From the NCBI RefSeq assembly GCF_910592395.1, contig NC_088317.1, forward strand, positions 1,054,001 to 1,118,000: a DNA stretch of 64,000 bases, in the 5' to 3' direction. The stretch's first letter is position 1, and each line of letters opens with the position of its first letter. The translations under genes and the position numbers were made by a program. Below, in pieces: positions 1 to 17,200 of the stretch. Source of the stretch: Lineus longissimus (Eukaryota; Nemertea; Pilidiophora; Heteronemertea; Lineidae). The notes under the pieces are model-generated. The model made no database searches. It saw only the letters and a program-made list of their open reading frames with translations, and was not told where the DNA came from.

Positions 1-120
1 CACCTTAAAATCGATCTTTTTATAGTCTCAGACTCAGAGTTGGCCACTTTAAAGTTTGAAGCATCGAAGTTTGCAAAACCACTTCGTTTCATATCTTCTC
101 TAACTTGGGCATGAAATTAC

Positions 121-1615
121 CTTGAAAGTTATGAAAGCGTCCGATGCAATATCAAATGTCGACGTCTCCACGTAACTGAAGAATAGGTAGAAGTCTTTTG
201 AATTGAGAATCACTTTAGCAAGAGCTTCGTGCCGACAGCATTCCCGTAACATCATACCGCAGGTCAGGGCGATCTCTTGCTTATCATACCTGGAACGGAG
301 ATGTTGAGACTGTTTGGCACTTGGAGGTAAGGGTCAGTGAAGTATGCATAAGGGCAGCCTCGGATGGCCTTACAAGATAATACTCTAAATATCCTACAAG
401 ATCTGCCAACCCTGAGTTTGTCATCTCATACCACTTTTACCGAATATAAACTTTGACATGTTATGAAGGACAAATGCAAAGTTTTTGGAGTAAAATGTTC
501 ATTTCTTGAAAATTCGGTATCATTCGAGTCTTCAGAAAGAATTTTTGCAAAACTTATGTAACTCTAATTATGATCGAGCCTTTTGGTTCTCTCTCTATGG
601 TTTATTACGGTACGAAGCAAGGTCAAACTGACTTACCCCTTCAATAACAGGAACAAAATTTCATCCTTTGTACACACATATTCAACTGAAGGATACCTTG
701 TCCCTATCTGTCGTCGGAGGACATTCGTGAAGATTTGGACAATGTCCTTCTTACTCTGAATGGAAAAGTTACAAATGATTACAAATTAGAAGAACTTTGA
801 GAACGAAGGGCTTCGCGTCACAGTCTTTCTTAATCTTAGAATAACGTGTTTTTCAAGATTTAAAGTCTTACTTGGAGATACACGTAGAATGAACACACAA
901 TTTCAGGCTACCCATCATGGTAGTCTGCATCACTTCGATTCTAGCCCAGTCACTCGCCACCGGAAGTCAAATTGAAATCAATGCACTTTCAAAAAATAAG
1001 CCCGTGGCGAAATCCAGTTTTCCAATTTTTACTCTACATACCTCAAAATCTATTTTTGGCAGCTTCTGTATAAGATGAAAGAACAGGTCTGAATTGCACA
1101 TCTCCATGCAGAGTTGTGCCTTGGGCTCAACCTGAGGCTCCTGGTCTCCACTACCGTACAGGACGTTCTTCATCTGGGTGAGATACCGTGCCACCTCCTC
1201 TTGAGCCTGAGGAGACAGGAGCAAAGAATTGTAACTAAACATACAGAGTTAAGGGACTGACAACCTTCAAGCTTAGGCCCTCCTGAAACCCATCTTTTTA
1301 GGAGGGTCTTCGATCATTAATCTGCAAAGTGCTTTGACTCTTTGAGCGGAGATCATCTCTGAATACCGCACGAAGTATCATTATATTTATGTACAGAGGA
1401 AAGATATCTGCCAGCATTAGCACATTCACAATGTCTCAGGCTGGCAACTACGTGTACATGTTCATTGCAGCTTGATACACAACACTACTTTTCAGTTTCC
1501 TGACCTGCGCACACACCTTTTCAGATTTCCTTCCTGGAGCATCCAACTGTTTGAGGGCCTCCATGAGTCCCCTGACCATATCCACAGGGGACTTCTTCTG
1601 GCCGAACAGCGGCAT
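121..1615 (-). CDS. CAB39: CAB39 / MO25 scaffold protein, N-terminal part (4 coding exons, gene continues off window)
   Basis: MO25 is an armadillo-like scaffold that activates LKB1-STRAD and the SPAK/OSR1 and MST kinases. Coding exons, read on the minus strand, are 1615-1517 (start [17 protein letters not shown]), 1206-1042 (includes [14 protein letters not shown] and KLPKIDFE), 755-637 ([17 protein letters not shown], then [14 protein letters not shown]) and 289-121 ([20 protein letters not shown], then [12 protein letters not shown]). All junctions are GT-AG and the frame is continuous, giving about 184 of the usual 340 residues. The remaining C-terminal exons would lie left of base 1. The start matches the family N-terminus (PF/LFG-K-SP). 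The sequence fits both vertebrate CAB39 and CAB39L, so the paralogue label is arbitrary for an invertebrate. It is divergently arranged with the FMO gene. Confidence 0.95.
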
Positions 1616-4600
1616 TCTGGACGTTTTAGGATGACCTCCAAAGGTCACGAGATCAACGAAATGGACTACTCGCTACTCGTCTGTCACTTGAAGTTATCTG
1701 TAAGAATAAAGACCAGACAATGATTACTCGAAGTGCCATGACATGTTATGTACTCATCATAAAATGACTGAACTCATCTTCTTACATGTCCACTCTGAAA
1801 CAGTCTGACCATTCTACAACCTCCACAAACTGCCTAGGCTTTGAACAACCACATGTAGCCTGAGAAACCCCAAGAGAAGTGCCTTGTGCACTTTCGTATG
1901 TTCCACTTTGAAATGTCTGATAATGACAGACAGTCTGAGCACAGCTCATCAAGCGAGTGCTGAAGGAGACAAGCACATGGCAGAACTCCGAATCATCTGA
2001 AGGCAACGCCACAAGAGATTGGTTTGAGGGACATCTGGAGGAGTATGAATATGCATACACCAGCAATGGGAGGGGCCACAAGGGAATTGGATGCAACTTT
2101 ATTGAAAAATGGCAGCTGCCAAGTCTGACATAGTAATAGACATCAAACACACTTCCCTGCTTATGAGAGCTCTACCACTTTTACCATTTAATGTATATTC
2201 CTGACTCAACATCAGCACAATTGCCGACCAATGTACATATTTCGTGTGAATAATTGATGCCACAAATAATCTCAGAAGATGAACCAATTAGTGCTGAATT
2301 AGTCCAATGTTTTGATACCATAAACATGGCATGAGTGGGGAGAATGCAACTCTTGTGACGCGAAATGAAACCTGAAACTAGTGAAAGTAAGTACAGTAAG
2401 TATCCAGGATCAATCATGTATCCATCATCATCTAATCGATGTCTTATATTTTATCGAGAGTGCACATGCTAAACTAGGAATAGGATGACAGGCGGAAAAA
2501 CACATGATACTGACACTGACAGTGATGGCAGTTAAAACACCTCCTGAACTCATGATAAGAGGGCACCACAGACCAAAAAAAGCACCGTTGGAAGAGAGCG
2601 TCTGCTGTCAATGATGTTGATGACCCTTCACTACCTAGAACAGACACTAACATTTATGAACTCACCACTCTTAAAACTGCCGACAGTCATGATTTACGTT
2701 TTAACTTATGTTTTTATTTCATGCATTCAACTGGCTTACACAAGGAACTGTACCAGACTAATGAATCTGGACAGAATAATGTTGCAGCCAAATAATGGCA
2801 CCCACTGGAGACGGCGATTAGTAATTTGTGCGTGATTAGATAATTGGACAGATTTCACATATTCATATACATGTAGTATTAGGATGGCGGCATGGTAACA
2901 CTTTGGCATAGCTATAGAAAACAGATATATCATTGTAGTATGAGAATGTAATCTAGATATATGTGAAATTTTGAAATCTTGTTATTGAGCATGTAGAATA
3001 GATATTGTGCATTTCTAGTACAATAAAGAACAAAAGTGATAATGCGGGTTTTTTCATTCCAATTTGCCTTAACCTTTAACCTCAAGGACCCCTAAGTATC
3101 CGCTACCAGCATTCCATAATTCTTCTGTATTCACTCGGTGCACTGCATGTCTGTCCTCATGACCACGACTTGCCCCTCTGGACATTTCTGACCAGCAGAT
3201 TTGTTCTTTGGCACTGATCCTAGTGTTCTACATGTAATGATGGTCTAATTATTGATATGTCTGTCGAGCTTGCGACTAGCCACTGGTTTGTGTAATACAT
3301 TACATGTCTCGTCTTCCGCTGTGAACTGGATATCAGCCAGCAGACAATAAGAGAAGCTGTCTTCAAGACAACTAACAACATTATAGGGACTAGAGAGGAA
3401 TCCTTTATGTCACTCTCCAGTGCTTGTAACAATTCCATGTCAAGTAATACTTAGGTTGAAGTTTTACATACCTACTCGAGTTCTTGTGTCCACCTATCCA
3501 CAATTGGGCAGTAAGCCTGTGGCACTGTCACTCACACAGCTTGTACATACCAGATTGTACTAAGTACATTACTGATGAATGAACCAAGTTCGGGCGTAAA
3601 GCCAATGTGTACAGACTATGTACAATGGTCGGCCATGTGGCAGAAGGAACCTCCCAAAGTTAACAACAGAATGTGAGTCAATGAAAGTATTATCTTCATG
3701 TACTATTTGTAGGCCTACATATAAAAACAGCATTTGTGGCATTAATGATTATGACTACATGCACGCGTGACATCCAAGTATATGATCAATTGATTTTTCT
3801 GAGAAATGATATACTTGAAGGTTCTTAAATCTTACTAAGACTGATTGGTATGTTCAGTTGACATTCAGTATGGACATTGTCTCATCATACATGTATCAGG
3901 TATTCTAAATGAGATGACAAAACCGATACTCGTACTTGAACATAGTGTAGGTCATTATTGAAATCAATAAGAAGCGTTTGACTCGTATATCAGTTTGCAT
4001 CTATGGCCCAGCAACAAACAGCTGCATGATATCAATTTTATTTTATAACAAAATTATAATGAATCAGGACAAGTATGTTACAATAAATTGTATATCGTAC
4101 TACGCAGGCTTTTCAGTATCTATTTACTTGATACCAATTTCACCAGGAGACTGAGAGCTCGGGGGAACACAACGCCACAAGTCGAAAACAGCTGCTACTG
4201 TGTAATGTTGTGTACTGAATGATGCGGGTCACCGTCACGTGATGCCCAGGTAACCCGGTTTTGATAAGATGGCAATCACATAGTGATGTTCTGACCACTC
4301 TGACACATTTAATTGACCTTTTCGAAGAAGTTTGTTTGGGCGCGTGCTAATCGGTCATGCGTTTCACCTGGAACAAGGGGTCACCGTTTAATGACATTGT
4401 CGACTGTGGCCTCTAGACGTGTTCCGAGTGTGCGCATTTGATTTGTTTTGACTCTGATTCGTTTTCTTGAAAAGGTCTATGCATCTTTTACCGAAACCTT
4501 TCATTGGCATGCATTTTACAAGAGGGTGGGAAAGATCTGAAGTGGCGCCGCTCATCTGAACATCGGCCAAGACAGGAACTACACAACACAAAATATTACT

Positions 4601-4996
4601 CCACTTCACATCACAAAATGAGCCCGAATTCCACAGAAATCTCCCTAAATTTGACGGGGAAATGTCATAGATAATGAGAGAGCATTCATAAAATTTCTAT
4701 AGAACAGCAAAAATTGCCTGACAGGGTTGTAATCGATGAGAAAGAAGAAGATATCGACTGCGTTGATGATGACATTCTAAAACGTGCCTGTACACGAGTA
4801 CACAAATGCACTACGAATACACAGCAAGAGAAGAATCGAAAACGGCTGACTCAGTTCACACCTCATTTACAACCATCTTACACCTTTCACACACCTAAAA
4901 TCTACACCGATCGCAACGACATATATTCAAATCTTAGATAAAAAAAGATCGATTGATGAATTTTAACAGAAAGCAAGGAATTTGATGGTATTTTAC
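1616..4996 (-). other. Long 5' intron of CAB39 (inferred)
   Basis: No coding exon was recognised here. A consensus donor on the minus strand (ACAG|GTAAAA, junction at 4997/4996) lies just upstream of a CRE/ETS-rich segment. A CAG directly precedes the CAB39 ATG at 1615. Together they suggest a non-coding first exon near 4997-5060 spliced across this 3.4-kb intron to the first coding exon. The few open frames inside it are short and match nothing I know. A GTCACGTGAT E-box lies at 4234-4243. Confidence 0.4.
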
Positions 4997-5034
4997 CTGT
5001 AATCTTGACGACTCTTAGCCAGACTGCAACCTTG

Positions 5035-5042
5035 TGACGTCA
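5035..5042. promoter_or_regulatory. Full palindromic CRE (TGACGTCA) in the CAB39/FMO divergent promoter
   Basis: A perfect 8-bp CREB/ATF site lies between the presumed CAB39 first exon and the FMO coding start. A GC-rich stretch and an ETS core follow within 40 bp, as in many bidirectional promoters. Function is inferred from sequence only. Confidence 0.5.
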
Positions 5043-5073
5043 CCGAAGTGCTACTGCGCATACGCGGAAGCGA

Positions 5074-5081
5074 ACCGGAAG
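5074..5081 (+). promoter_or_regulatory. ETS-family site (ACCGGAAG)
   Basis: A consensus ETS core, about 35 bp from the CRE at 5035, in the segment separating CAB39 from the FMO gene. Such CRE plus ETS pairs are typical of TATA-less divergent promoters; this role is inferred. Confidence 0.4.
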
Positions 5082-5239
5082 AAGAGGGAAATGTAAACAA
5101 AACGAAATGAACTTTCACTGTCATGTTGGTTTCAAAGTCCAAATTTTGGATCAAATCTCAATAGGCTGATGATTAAGGTATAACAGTCCGTTAGATTGAT
5201 GGTAGAAGAGTGTCTTCCACGCTTCAAACTGGAATGACA

Positions 5240-8200
5240 ATGTCTGAAGAAGTTGTGATCGTTGGAGCAGGCATTTCTGGTTTGGCTGCTGCAAAATGCT
5301 TCAGGGAGGCTGGCTTCAAGGTGATGGTCCTGGAGAAGAGCGGTGTTGTCGGTGGGCTCTGGTCTTACAGTGAGAATAGTTATGGTGTCATGAAGTTCAC
5401 ACACATGTGAGTAGTCAAATTGGTGGACCTGAATTTTTTTTTCTTTTCATCATCATTATCATGATAATTTATTGTTTTTTTTCCATTCCAGCAATGTCTC
5501 CAAACAAAACTACTGCTTCTCTGACTTTCCATTCCCGGATGATGTCCCCGAATTCCCCCACAACTGTGATATGGCCAAATATATCAAAGACTACACAGAG
5601 TACTTTGGAATTGACAAACTTATCCGCTTCCATACCATGCTGAAAAGCCTAGAAAGAAAAGGTACCGCATCATCAGCTTGTGGCGGAACTTTGTTTTCAG
5701 TATCAAATACAGTGGTTCAATCAGACCTTGAAAGATGTCTCAGTTGAAAAGCTGCCAAATTGTCATCATCACCTTTATTTTTCGCTATCTTTCACAATTC
5801 TAAGCTTTGTATTTTCAAATTGATGCATAATTACTCTTTGTAGGTGATAGTTGGCGTCTAACAATTGCTACAGTAAATGAAGATGGCTCATTAGGAAAGG
5901 AGGAAGTTATTGATGCCAAATATGTTGCCATAGCAACAGGTCATCATGCCAAACCCAGCACACCGAAATTTGAAGGCCAAGATATATTCAAGGGTGAGTC
6001 TCAATTTTCTAAAGTCTTGGTCTAGTTCTTTAGTTGAATTGCAATTACAATTGGGTCAGTTAGATTACCCAGGTGTTCTGGGCCTTATCAAGGTAAAACA
6101 GCACTTTATTTGACCTGTCATTTGGACTAGGGGACAAAGTCATTGTTCACTGGTACTCTGACCTTAGACAAAAACTCACTAAGATTGAAGGTTGTGGCTG
6201 TTTATTGTAATTCAGATGACTTGTATTACCACTCTACACATTAGTCATTGATTGTTTGTTAGGTTTTTAATGTTAGCACTTCATACCTTAAAGTGATCTT
6301 TTCCTAGCCTTCTGGTTGTGACTGAGTCCTCATAAGACCCTTGATAATGATTGGCATGATTGGACTCTGCTAGGTTCTTTTCGAGTCGAGTGAGACTTCG
6401 GTGCCGTCCAATGTCAAGTTCAAGTTTAAGGAATGATATATTTCTGTCCATTCCAGGAAACATCACCCACAGTGTAAAATACAAACATGCGACAACCAAT
6501 GGCATCATGGGAAAGAAAGTTATTGTCGTTGGCATTGGCAACAGTGCAGTCGATGTGGCGGTAAATGCGGTGGAGGAAGGAAGGTACCCAAGTTTTGTTT
6601 ATTTTAGAACTGAAGCCCCCCCCCATCATCTTGATAAAACGTATGCCAAAGTTGCAATTTCAATAAATGACTGCGAATATTCCCTGCTTTGCACAATGTG
6701 GGACTCCTGATCTGACTGAATCTCCTCAGTGACCTCCTTGCTTGTAACCATGGGTAAGTCACTTCACTTGATTCCCATGTCCTTCAAATAAGTAAACAAA
6801 CAACACATTTTTGTATTGTATCCGCTTATACCATATCTGTACATATTTACTCTTCCAGATGTCCAAAGGTTTACCTCAGTACAAGATGCGGTGCCTGGGT
6901 CGCCCCCAATTATATATTTGGACGACCAGTGGACCACTACGCCTGCCGTGTCTTGATGAAGTTGCCATGGCAGATCCTGAACATGGTTTATGAGACAGTA
7001 CTGTCTCTCACTCTTGGACACCCAAACAAGTGAGTTGGAATGAAAAAGACTTTAAAAAGGCCCAGGACGATGTCCATTTCCAAAACAGTCTTGATTCGAA
7101 TACAGAATCGCATCCAATCCTATAGGCATATAGGCTGTCAGGTCCAACTCTTCATATACAACCAGTCCTGTCCTTTGACTTCTGGTCCCTTTTTCTAGGT
7201 GGAAGCTCAATCCAAAGATGAAGGCCCTTCAGACGCAGCCTACAGTCAGTCCCACCTTAGTACATCATATACAGAGGGGCAACATTGCAGTCAAGTCAAA
7301 TATCAAAGTAAGTCCTCAGATTACTAACTGTTTTTAGGCTGTGGTCTTTGCTTGTGGGAGGAGTTGGCAAACTATGGTGTCTCCTTCAGAACAGGACAAT
7401 GTCACGATCTCAACTAGCAACCTCTGCTATCAATAGATCAGATCACAGACCTGTATGTCCGTGATCAATTTGATCACTGTACTAATATCAAAATCTCAAA
7501 GAATGTTGCCATCTCTTCATTAACGCTTGTTTGCTTGTATTATATGTATTTCAGGAGTTCAAAGAAAACAGTGTGGTATTCACGAATGGAGAGGAAGTTC
7601 AGGCAGACGATGTCATTCTCTGCACGGGTTACAAGATAGACCTGCCCTATCTTGAGGGTGATGTCAGACAACATGTCTTAGACAATGTGACTAACACGAT
7701 AAGGGTAGGTTTAAGTTCTCCATGCTACTTGTAACTTAAGTCTCTTGTCCTTTAGTCTTTGGGGAAATCAAACTTGCAAGAAGAAGACCTATTGCTTGTT
7801 ACCTTGGGTAAGACACTGCACTTTGGATTGACTGATCCAATAGAGATTCCTTTAGAGCCTGTGTCAGGACAAACAAGATTTCACACAGGTGGTGAATGTG
7901 AAACCTGTTGTTGTTAAACCTTCCTCTGCAGGGACGGAAGGCGTTACACCGCAGTCCACAGAAACACAGACATAACAGGCCAAATACAGAAAAGGTCCAA
8001 AAATAATTGAAATATATTTGTGTTTGCAGCTCTTCAAGAATGTCTTCTCACCAGAGATAGGATCAAGTTTGGCGTTCATTGGGTTTGTCCAGCCAGCGTC
8101 CGGGGGTATTCTTGCCATGTCTGAGATCCAGGCGAGATGGTTCGTCGAGTTATGCCGCGGAAAGATCAAGTTGCCATCGAAAAAGGAAATGGAGGAAAAT

Positions 8201-9049
8201 ATTGATTCAGAATTGGTGAGTTAAAGGGAGAAGTTAGTAACCTGAAGGTCGTGGATTCAACTCCAGACAAGAGACCTTTAGTATTGCTCCCAGCTATGGA
8301 TGTGACATTAACCTGTGCATATGCAAATCCAACTCAACAAGCAATTGTATTGGCCACTGACCAACAAAATAGCACTGGCAATAAAATCACACCATCAAAA
8401 AGAATAATTCAAATTTCTTGTGAATTTTGTTCTATTCCAGCAAGAAGTATCAAAACGATACTTCAAGTCAGCACGCCATACCATCCAGAGAGACCCAATA
8501 CCTTACTGCGATGAGATAGCTGAATTCTTTGGGGCAAAACCAAATATTCTAGATCACCCCCTTTTGGCGTGGAAGTGAGTATGGTTGAAATGCAAGGCCT
8601 GTACCTATAAAGCAAGATATGCTTCAATAAACCTGAGCTGAAGCCGCAACTCCAAAACTTATAATTTAAGCATAGTCTAAGATTATCCTGCCAATTGATG
8701 TTTTACTTTTACTGTCAGCTTTAAGACAATGGTAAATACTCCTTTCGTTCAGATTTCTGTCTGCACTATGTAACATGACGTTGTGGTCCTGATGATGACC
8801 TCATGTCGACATCACTATCCATGCATATCTGTTGTTCAAAGATCATTCCTTCCACGTTTCAGGTTACTCTTCAGTACATGTGGCGCATCCCAGTGGAGAC
8901 TTCAGGGACCAGAGAAATGGGAGAAAGCCAGCGAGACGATCTCGAACGTGCCTGTGACTGGACTTGTGCATTATTCCGTCTGTTTTACGCTTTTCCTACT
9001 CGGGGTACTACTGTTCTATCTCTTGTCAATGTTACAAGACATGTTCTAG
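5240..9049 (+). CDS. Flavin-containing monooxygenase (10 exons, 516 aa)
   Basis: An NADPH- and FAD-dependent monooxygenase of soft nucleophiles (N and S), anchored in the ER. Exons are 5240-5406, 5492-5661, 5844-5993, 6457-6583, 6859-7029, 7199-7307, 7555-7704, 8030-8215, 8441-8574 and 8863-9049, all in frame. Motifs in order: FAD-binding VIVGAGISGLAAAK at the N-terminus; GGLW; the conserved FSDFPFPDD; the FMO signature FKGNITHSVKYK (FxGxxxHxxxYK); NADPH-binding VVGIGNSAVDVA; the C-terminal-half marker LCTGYKIDLPYL; and a hydrophobic tail helix near LVHYSVCFTLFLLGVLLFYL. Length fits the 510-560 aa family range. I chose the ATG at 5240 (MSEEVVIVGAG) because it places the FAD motif where other FMOs have it; upstream in-frame ATGs at 5210 and 5234 are possible. 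The vertebrate FMO1-5 paralogue cannot be assigned. Confidence 0.95.
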
Positions 9050-9486
9050 ATCGAGACTATCCTGGTCATCTAGATAGGCCTGATACGAGGCATGGTGCTC
9101 TATACCTGGTTGCAGAGTCGGAGTTATTTCAAAGTCATCAAGACTAATTGGAGGTCAGCTGTAGCGAGTGTATCAAAGACTTCAATTCGCTACACCACAC
9201 AGAGGTTAGAGGTGGTTGGATACGTCAGTTACGCCATGATATCCATTATTGGACATTTCTATTTGATTTTATTTCTGTTCAGGAATTCAAAAGATGATTA
9301 AATGGCCAAGTTTGGCATTGGCATTGGCATCTGTCATCTGTTATCTTTGTGTGTCTTATTTCTACTTCCTCACATGATGTAGAGAGAGAGACAGCACTCC
9401 TTGACAACCAAGATTTGAGAGCTTTCAAAGTTTAATTCCCATGGAACAACTCGTTTGAAGACACTGACAGGATACAGCACAAGAAA

Positions 9487-9492
9487 AATAAA
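9487..9492 (+). terminator. Candidate poly(A) signal of the FMO gene (AATAAA)
   Basis: The first good AATAAA downstream of the FMO stop (9047-9049), giving a 3'UTR of about 450 nt. EBPL converges from the right. An ATTAAA on the opposite strand near 9431 could serve EBPL, so the two 3'UTRs may overlap. Confidence 0.45.
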
Positions 9493-10034
9493 TAGACAAG
9501 AAAATGGATAATCAAAATTCAGTTTATATCCCTTCTATCAAAAACATTCCATAAAATACAATCAAGATTAACTAATATTCTAAGCTAAAACTACTATTTT
9601 GAGTAAATTTGTAAAACACTCTGCACTTTTCGGATATGATTAAAATGATAAATCTATACTGATGATAAAGCTCAGTATTATGCAGTGATTTTCTTGAATA
9701 AGTGACGAGCATAACAGAGAAGATGTTGTATAAGTATGGCGGCTAATGTGTAAGTCACTGCGGAACCAAAATAATTGGCTCAAAGATCAGCTTCCAGGTA
9801 AGATTACCCGAAATTATACGAGAAATTAACAAGATATATGATTTGTAAAAGAATCTGATTTCCTTCTGTAGTATTGATGAGCAACTTCAGAGATCTGACC
9901 ACCTGTACAAGAACTCTAGTACAAACTTAAACTAAAAGGTGCTGTTTTCTTACAAAATAGAGGTTATGCACCATCCTGACCTACTTGATTTTGCCAAACC
10001 TCTCTATTCAATTATGAATTAGAATCAAAGTCAA

Positions 10035-14060
<4,026 letters not shown>

Positions 14061-14289
14061 TTTGTTTTTGTAGCAATGATTCTCAACAAACGATGCCTTT
14101 AGGAAAGAAATGATGATTACACAATATGTAAGCAACTATAGAATATGAGTCATACAAACATGCCATAGTAAGGTTAAGAACAACATGTTTTATCACTTTC
14201 TTGATTTAAAATTGTATTTTTGGTATTTTGTTGGTTTACGAAACTACAGTTTGATGTAACTCTGCATATTTTGTCAACAAAAAAATGGC
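14061..14289. promoter_or_regulatory. Compact bidirectional promoter between EBPL and the NT5DC gene
   Basis: Only 229 bp separate the divergent ATGs of EBPL (14060, minus) and NT5DC (14290, plus). Both transcripts must start in or near this AT-rich interval. I saw no TATA box at a convincing distance. A shared core promoter is inferred from geometry. Confidence 0.6.
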
Positions 14290-17200
14290 ATGATGGCGTC
14301 TTGTTTTCGTCTCTGCTACTCTTGCAGAAATCGCTTGCAAGGAGTCCGTGCATTCACCAGAAAGTCGTTGCTATCCCGTGCCTGTCATTCTAGTCAACCC
14401 TGGAACAGTACCAAAGGTTCCCCCAAAGTAAATCTATGGGAGGAATATCAAAAAGTCAAGGACTCTGTTGAGGGTGAGAATCACAGAATGAGAAACTCAC
14501 TGCACTCACTCAATGATTGAATGCGAATGGCCAAAGCCCTCTCAGGCATTTTCATACATTTGTGACATTAATCATCTTGAATATTCACTCTTAAGCTTTA
14601 CTCATTGTCAGATCATCAGCTTCCACGCTCGTCTCACACTGGGGTTGGCAGTAGGCCTACACGTCATCCGTGCGAGTGGGCAGTGTAGCGGCACTTTGTT
14701 ACACATTGTACATAGCCTCAAAGGCCACAATCTATCAATGCCTTGCTGCAGCACCCTTGCTCATGACCTGACAAATTCATTAGGAATGCCACGATACGCT
14801 TTCAAGTGGTTACAATACATCAGTCCCTGGATAAAGGACATTTTCTGTTTCATTTTTAGCTGCTGTAAGTCACAACCCCATCCCAGATATCCAAGCAGAT
14901 GCAGTGTTTGCCAATAATGAAACCAAACTGGCCGACATTGATGTGTACGGCTTTGATTATGACTACACCCTTGCAACATATAAACGGGAACTCCACGATT
15001 TGATCTATGAACTTGGTAGAGAGGCCTTGGTCCAACTACATAAGGTTAGTTGTTCTTAATAGACATGATAGAGGGGTGTCCTATCTACCAATGATCTTTA
15101 TCAGTAGAGAGATGTCCTGATTATAGTGGTTAAATTTAATGAAAAACACCAACTTAGGATCAGAATCAGGTTCCTTGATATAGAGTGTGACCCTGACAGA
15201 TGACACAGGCCCTACATCTCCATATTGGAAATAGTGTACATGCTTATCTACTGGGTCATGTCCCAGGTCTTAGTAGGTATCTAGGTTCTGATCGAAACTT
15301 GTTTAAAAAGTCCATGTCTAAAACCTCTCTTATAGGACAGCCTTACATTGATATTCATCCTTTCTCTAAAGCCAACTCCTTGGCTTTAAAACTAAAAGAC
15401 TGAATCACGGAAGTGTCCATTTCTTTCATTTTCAAAATTTCATTTTTCAGTACCCAGACAACATCAAATTGTTGAAGTACAACCCTGACTTTGCTGTGAG
15501 GGGTCTTCATTATGATGTGCAGAAAGGTCTCTTGATGAAAATAGATGCATTCCACAATATTCAGCCTGGAACAGTGTACAGGTGAGCAAAGTTTAGCTGC
15601 AGCCCGGATCGAGTAGGGACTGGTGGTTACCTATTGTGGACTTTGAACATTTGACCTGGACTCCGCACCGAGAATGTGGGGATGACAAGACAACGTTGAC
15701 AATCAGTCTTCTACTTACTTAGTCACAACCACCTTTAGTTTCAGTATTGGACTCCTTGTGTTGGTATTTCTTATTAAACGAAGCTTATTGCTTCAACCTT
15801 TCAGAGGGCTGACATCACTGTCAATGGATGAAGTGATCTCTCTCTACGAAGGCACACATGTCCCTGTTGAAAACATGAACTCCTTCCATGGCACTGTAAG
15901 TAGGGAAAACTAGGAGATAGGTTCTGTGCTATGCAATGATTCTATCTCCATGATTACGTATATCCCAGATCTTCTCGATAGTGTCTGATGTGTGACAGAT
16001 TTCTAGTATTCAGTGGTCATGACGTCATGACTGCAAAAATTACAACAAAACTCAGACAAAAATGAAAAGTCATTCTTTCTCCCGTACTTGGTGGTCTTTA
16101 TACATACTTGGTTATAGTAATCATCTTGTTCTGTGTGTGATTTTCAGGGCAAGCACATGCATCAGCTGATGGACTTATTTGCAATACCAGAGATGACTTT
16201 ACTGGCCAATGTGATTGAGGTGAGCGCCACCACAAGTTTGAACCTAATGTCTTTGATAATTTCTGATATTTGATTCAAGTTGTGAAGACTGTTTTGTGGG
16301 GAGGGGTAAGTGTAGTTGAATGATTCCCAGTACAAGCCCTCCTTTTTCGGCCTGGATACCACCTATCTTACACTGGACAAGCAGTTGGATTGTCTGCGTC
16401 ATTGATAAATAACAAATTCATTTCTTCTTCCAGTATTTTATCCAAAACAATATCCCATACGACTCGGAGTATGTGTTCCATGACGTGCGGAATGCGGTAC
16501 AAGGTCTACATACATCAGGAACTTTACATCAGCAAGTCATGGGAGATTTAGGTGAGTGTTCTACATGTATGATAAGTTTGCAAGGATGTCAAATTCATAT
16601 TTGAATCACAATGATCTAAAACTGTTTTATTTTCAGATTACTACCTGGGATTCGGTAGCGGTGTGTCGGATTTAATCAAGAGATTATCAGCTGCCAAGCG
16701 AAAGCTCTTCCTCATCACAAACAGTCCTTTCTCATTTGTGTAAGTACAAAGCTGTGGAAATATCTTGTGATGCTGCTTGATGACTTTTACAAAAAGTAGT
16801 GGTTCTGTCCCGTCTTTTCTTGAAAAGCACAGTATCCATTTGAGGTATCATCTCTTGCATAATGTCTCTCCTCTCTGTTTCCAGTGATCGTGGTATGAGT
16901 TTCATCATGGGCTCAGAATGGACCGAATATTTTGATGTGATAATCACAAGCGCTAGGAAGCCAAAGTTCTTCAACGAGTCACAGAGACCCTTTAGAGTTT
17001 ACGACAGAAATCTAGGAACAAGGACATTTGGACGGGTCATGTCGTTTGAGAAAGGATTCATTTATACAGAGGTGAGTGTTTTAGAGTCTTTTAGACTTGG
17101 ATGAAACAAGGCACTAGTTATAGAGGACCTTTAAACTGGACAGCTGTGCTAAGTCAGATTATGTCTCTTTGGGACTCAACCTGATATTACGATCAGTAGT

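Noticed and set aside
14513-14917. A 134-codon plus-strand frame in NT5DC intron 1
   Set aside because: It runs through the acceptor at 14860 out of the NT5DC frame; the spliced frame has clear homology and this one has none.
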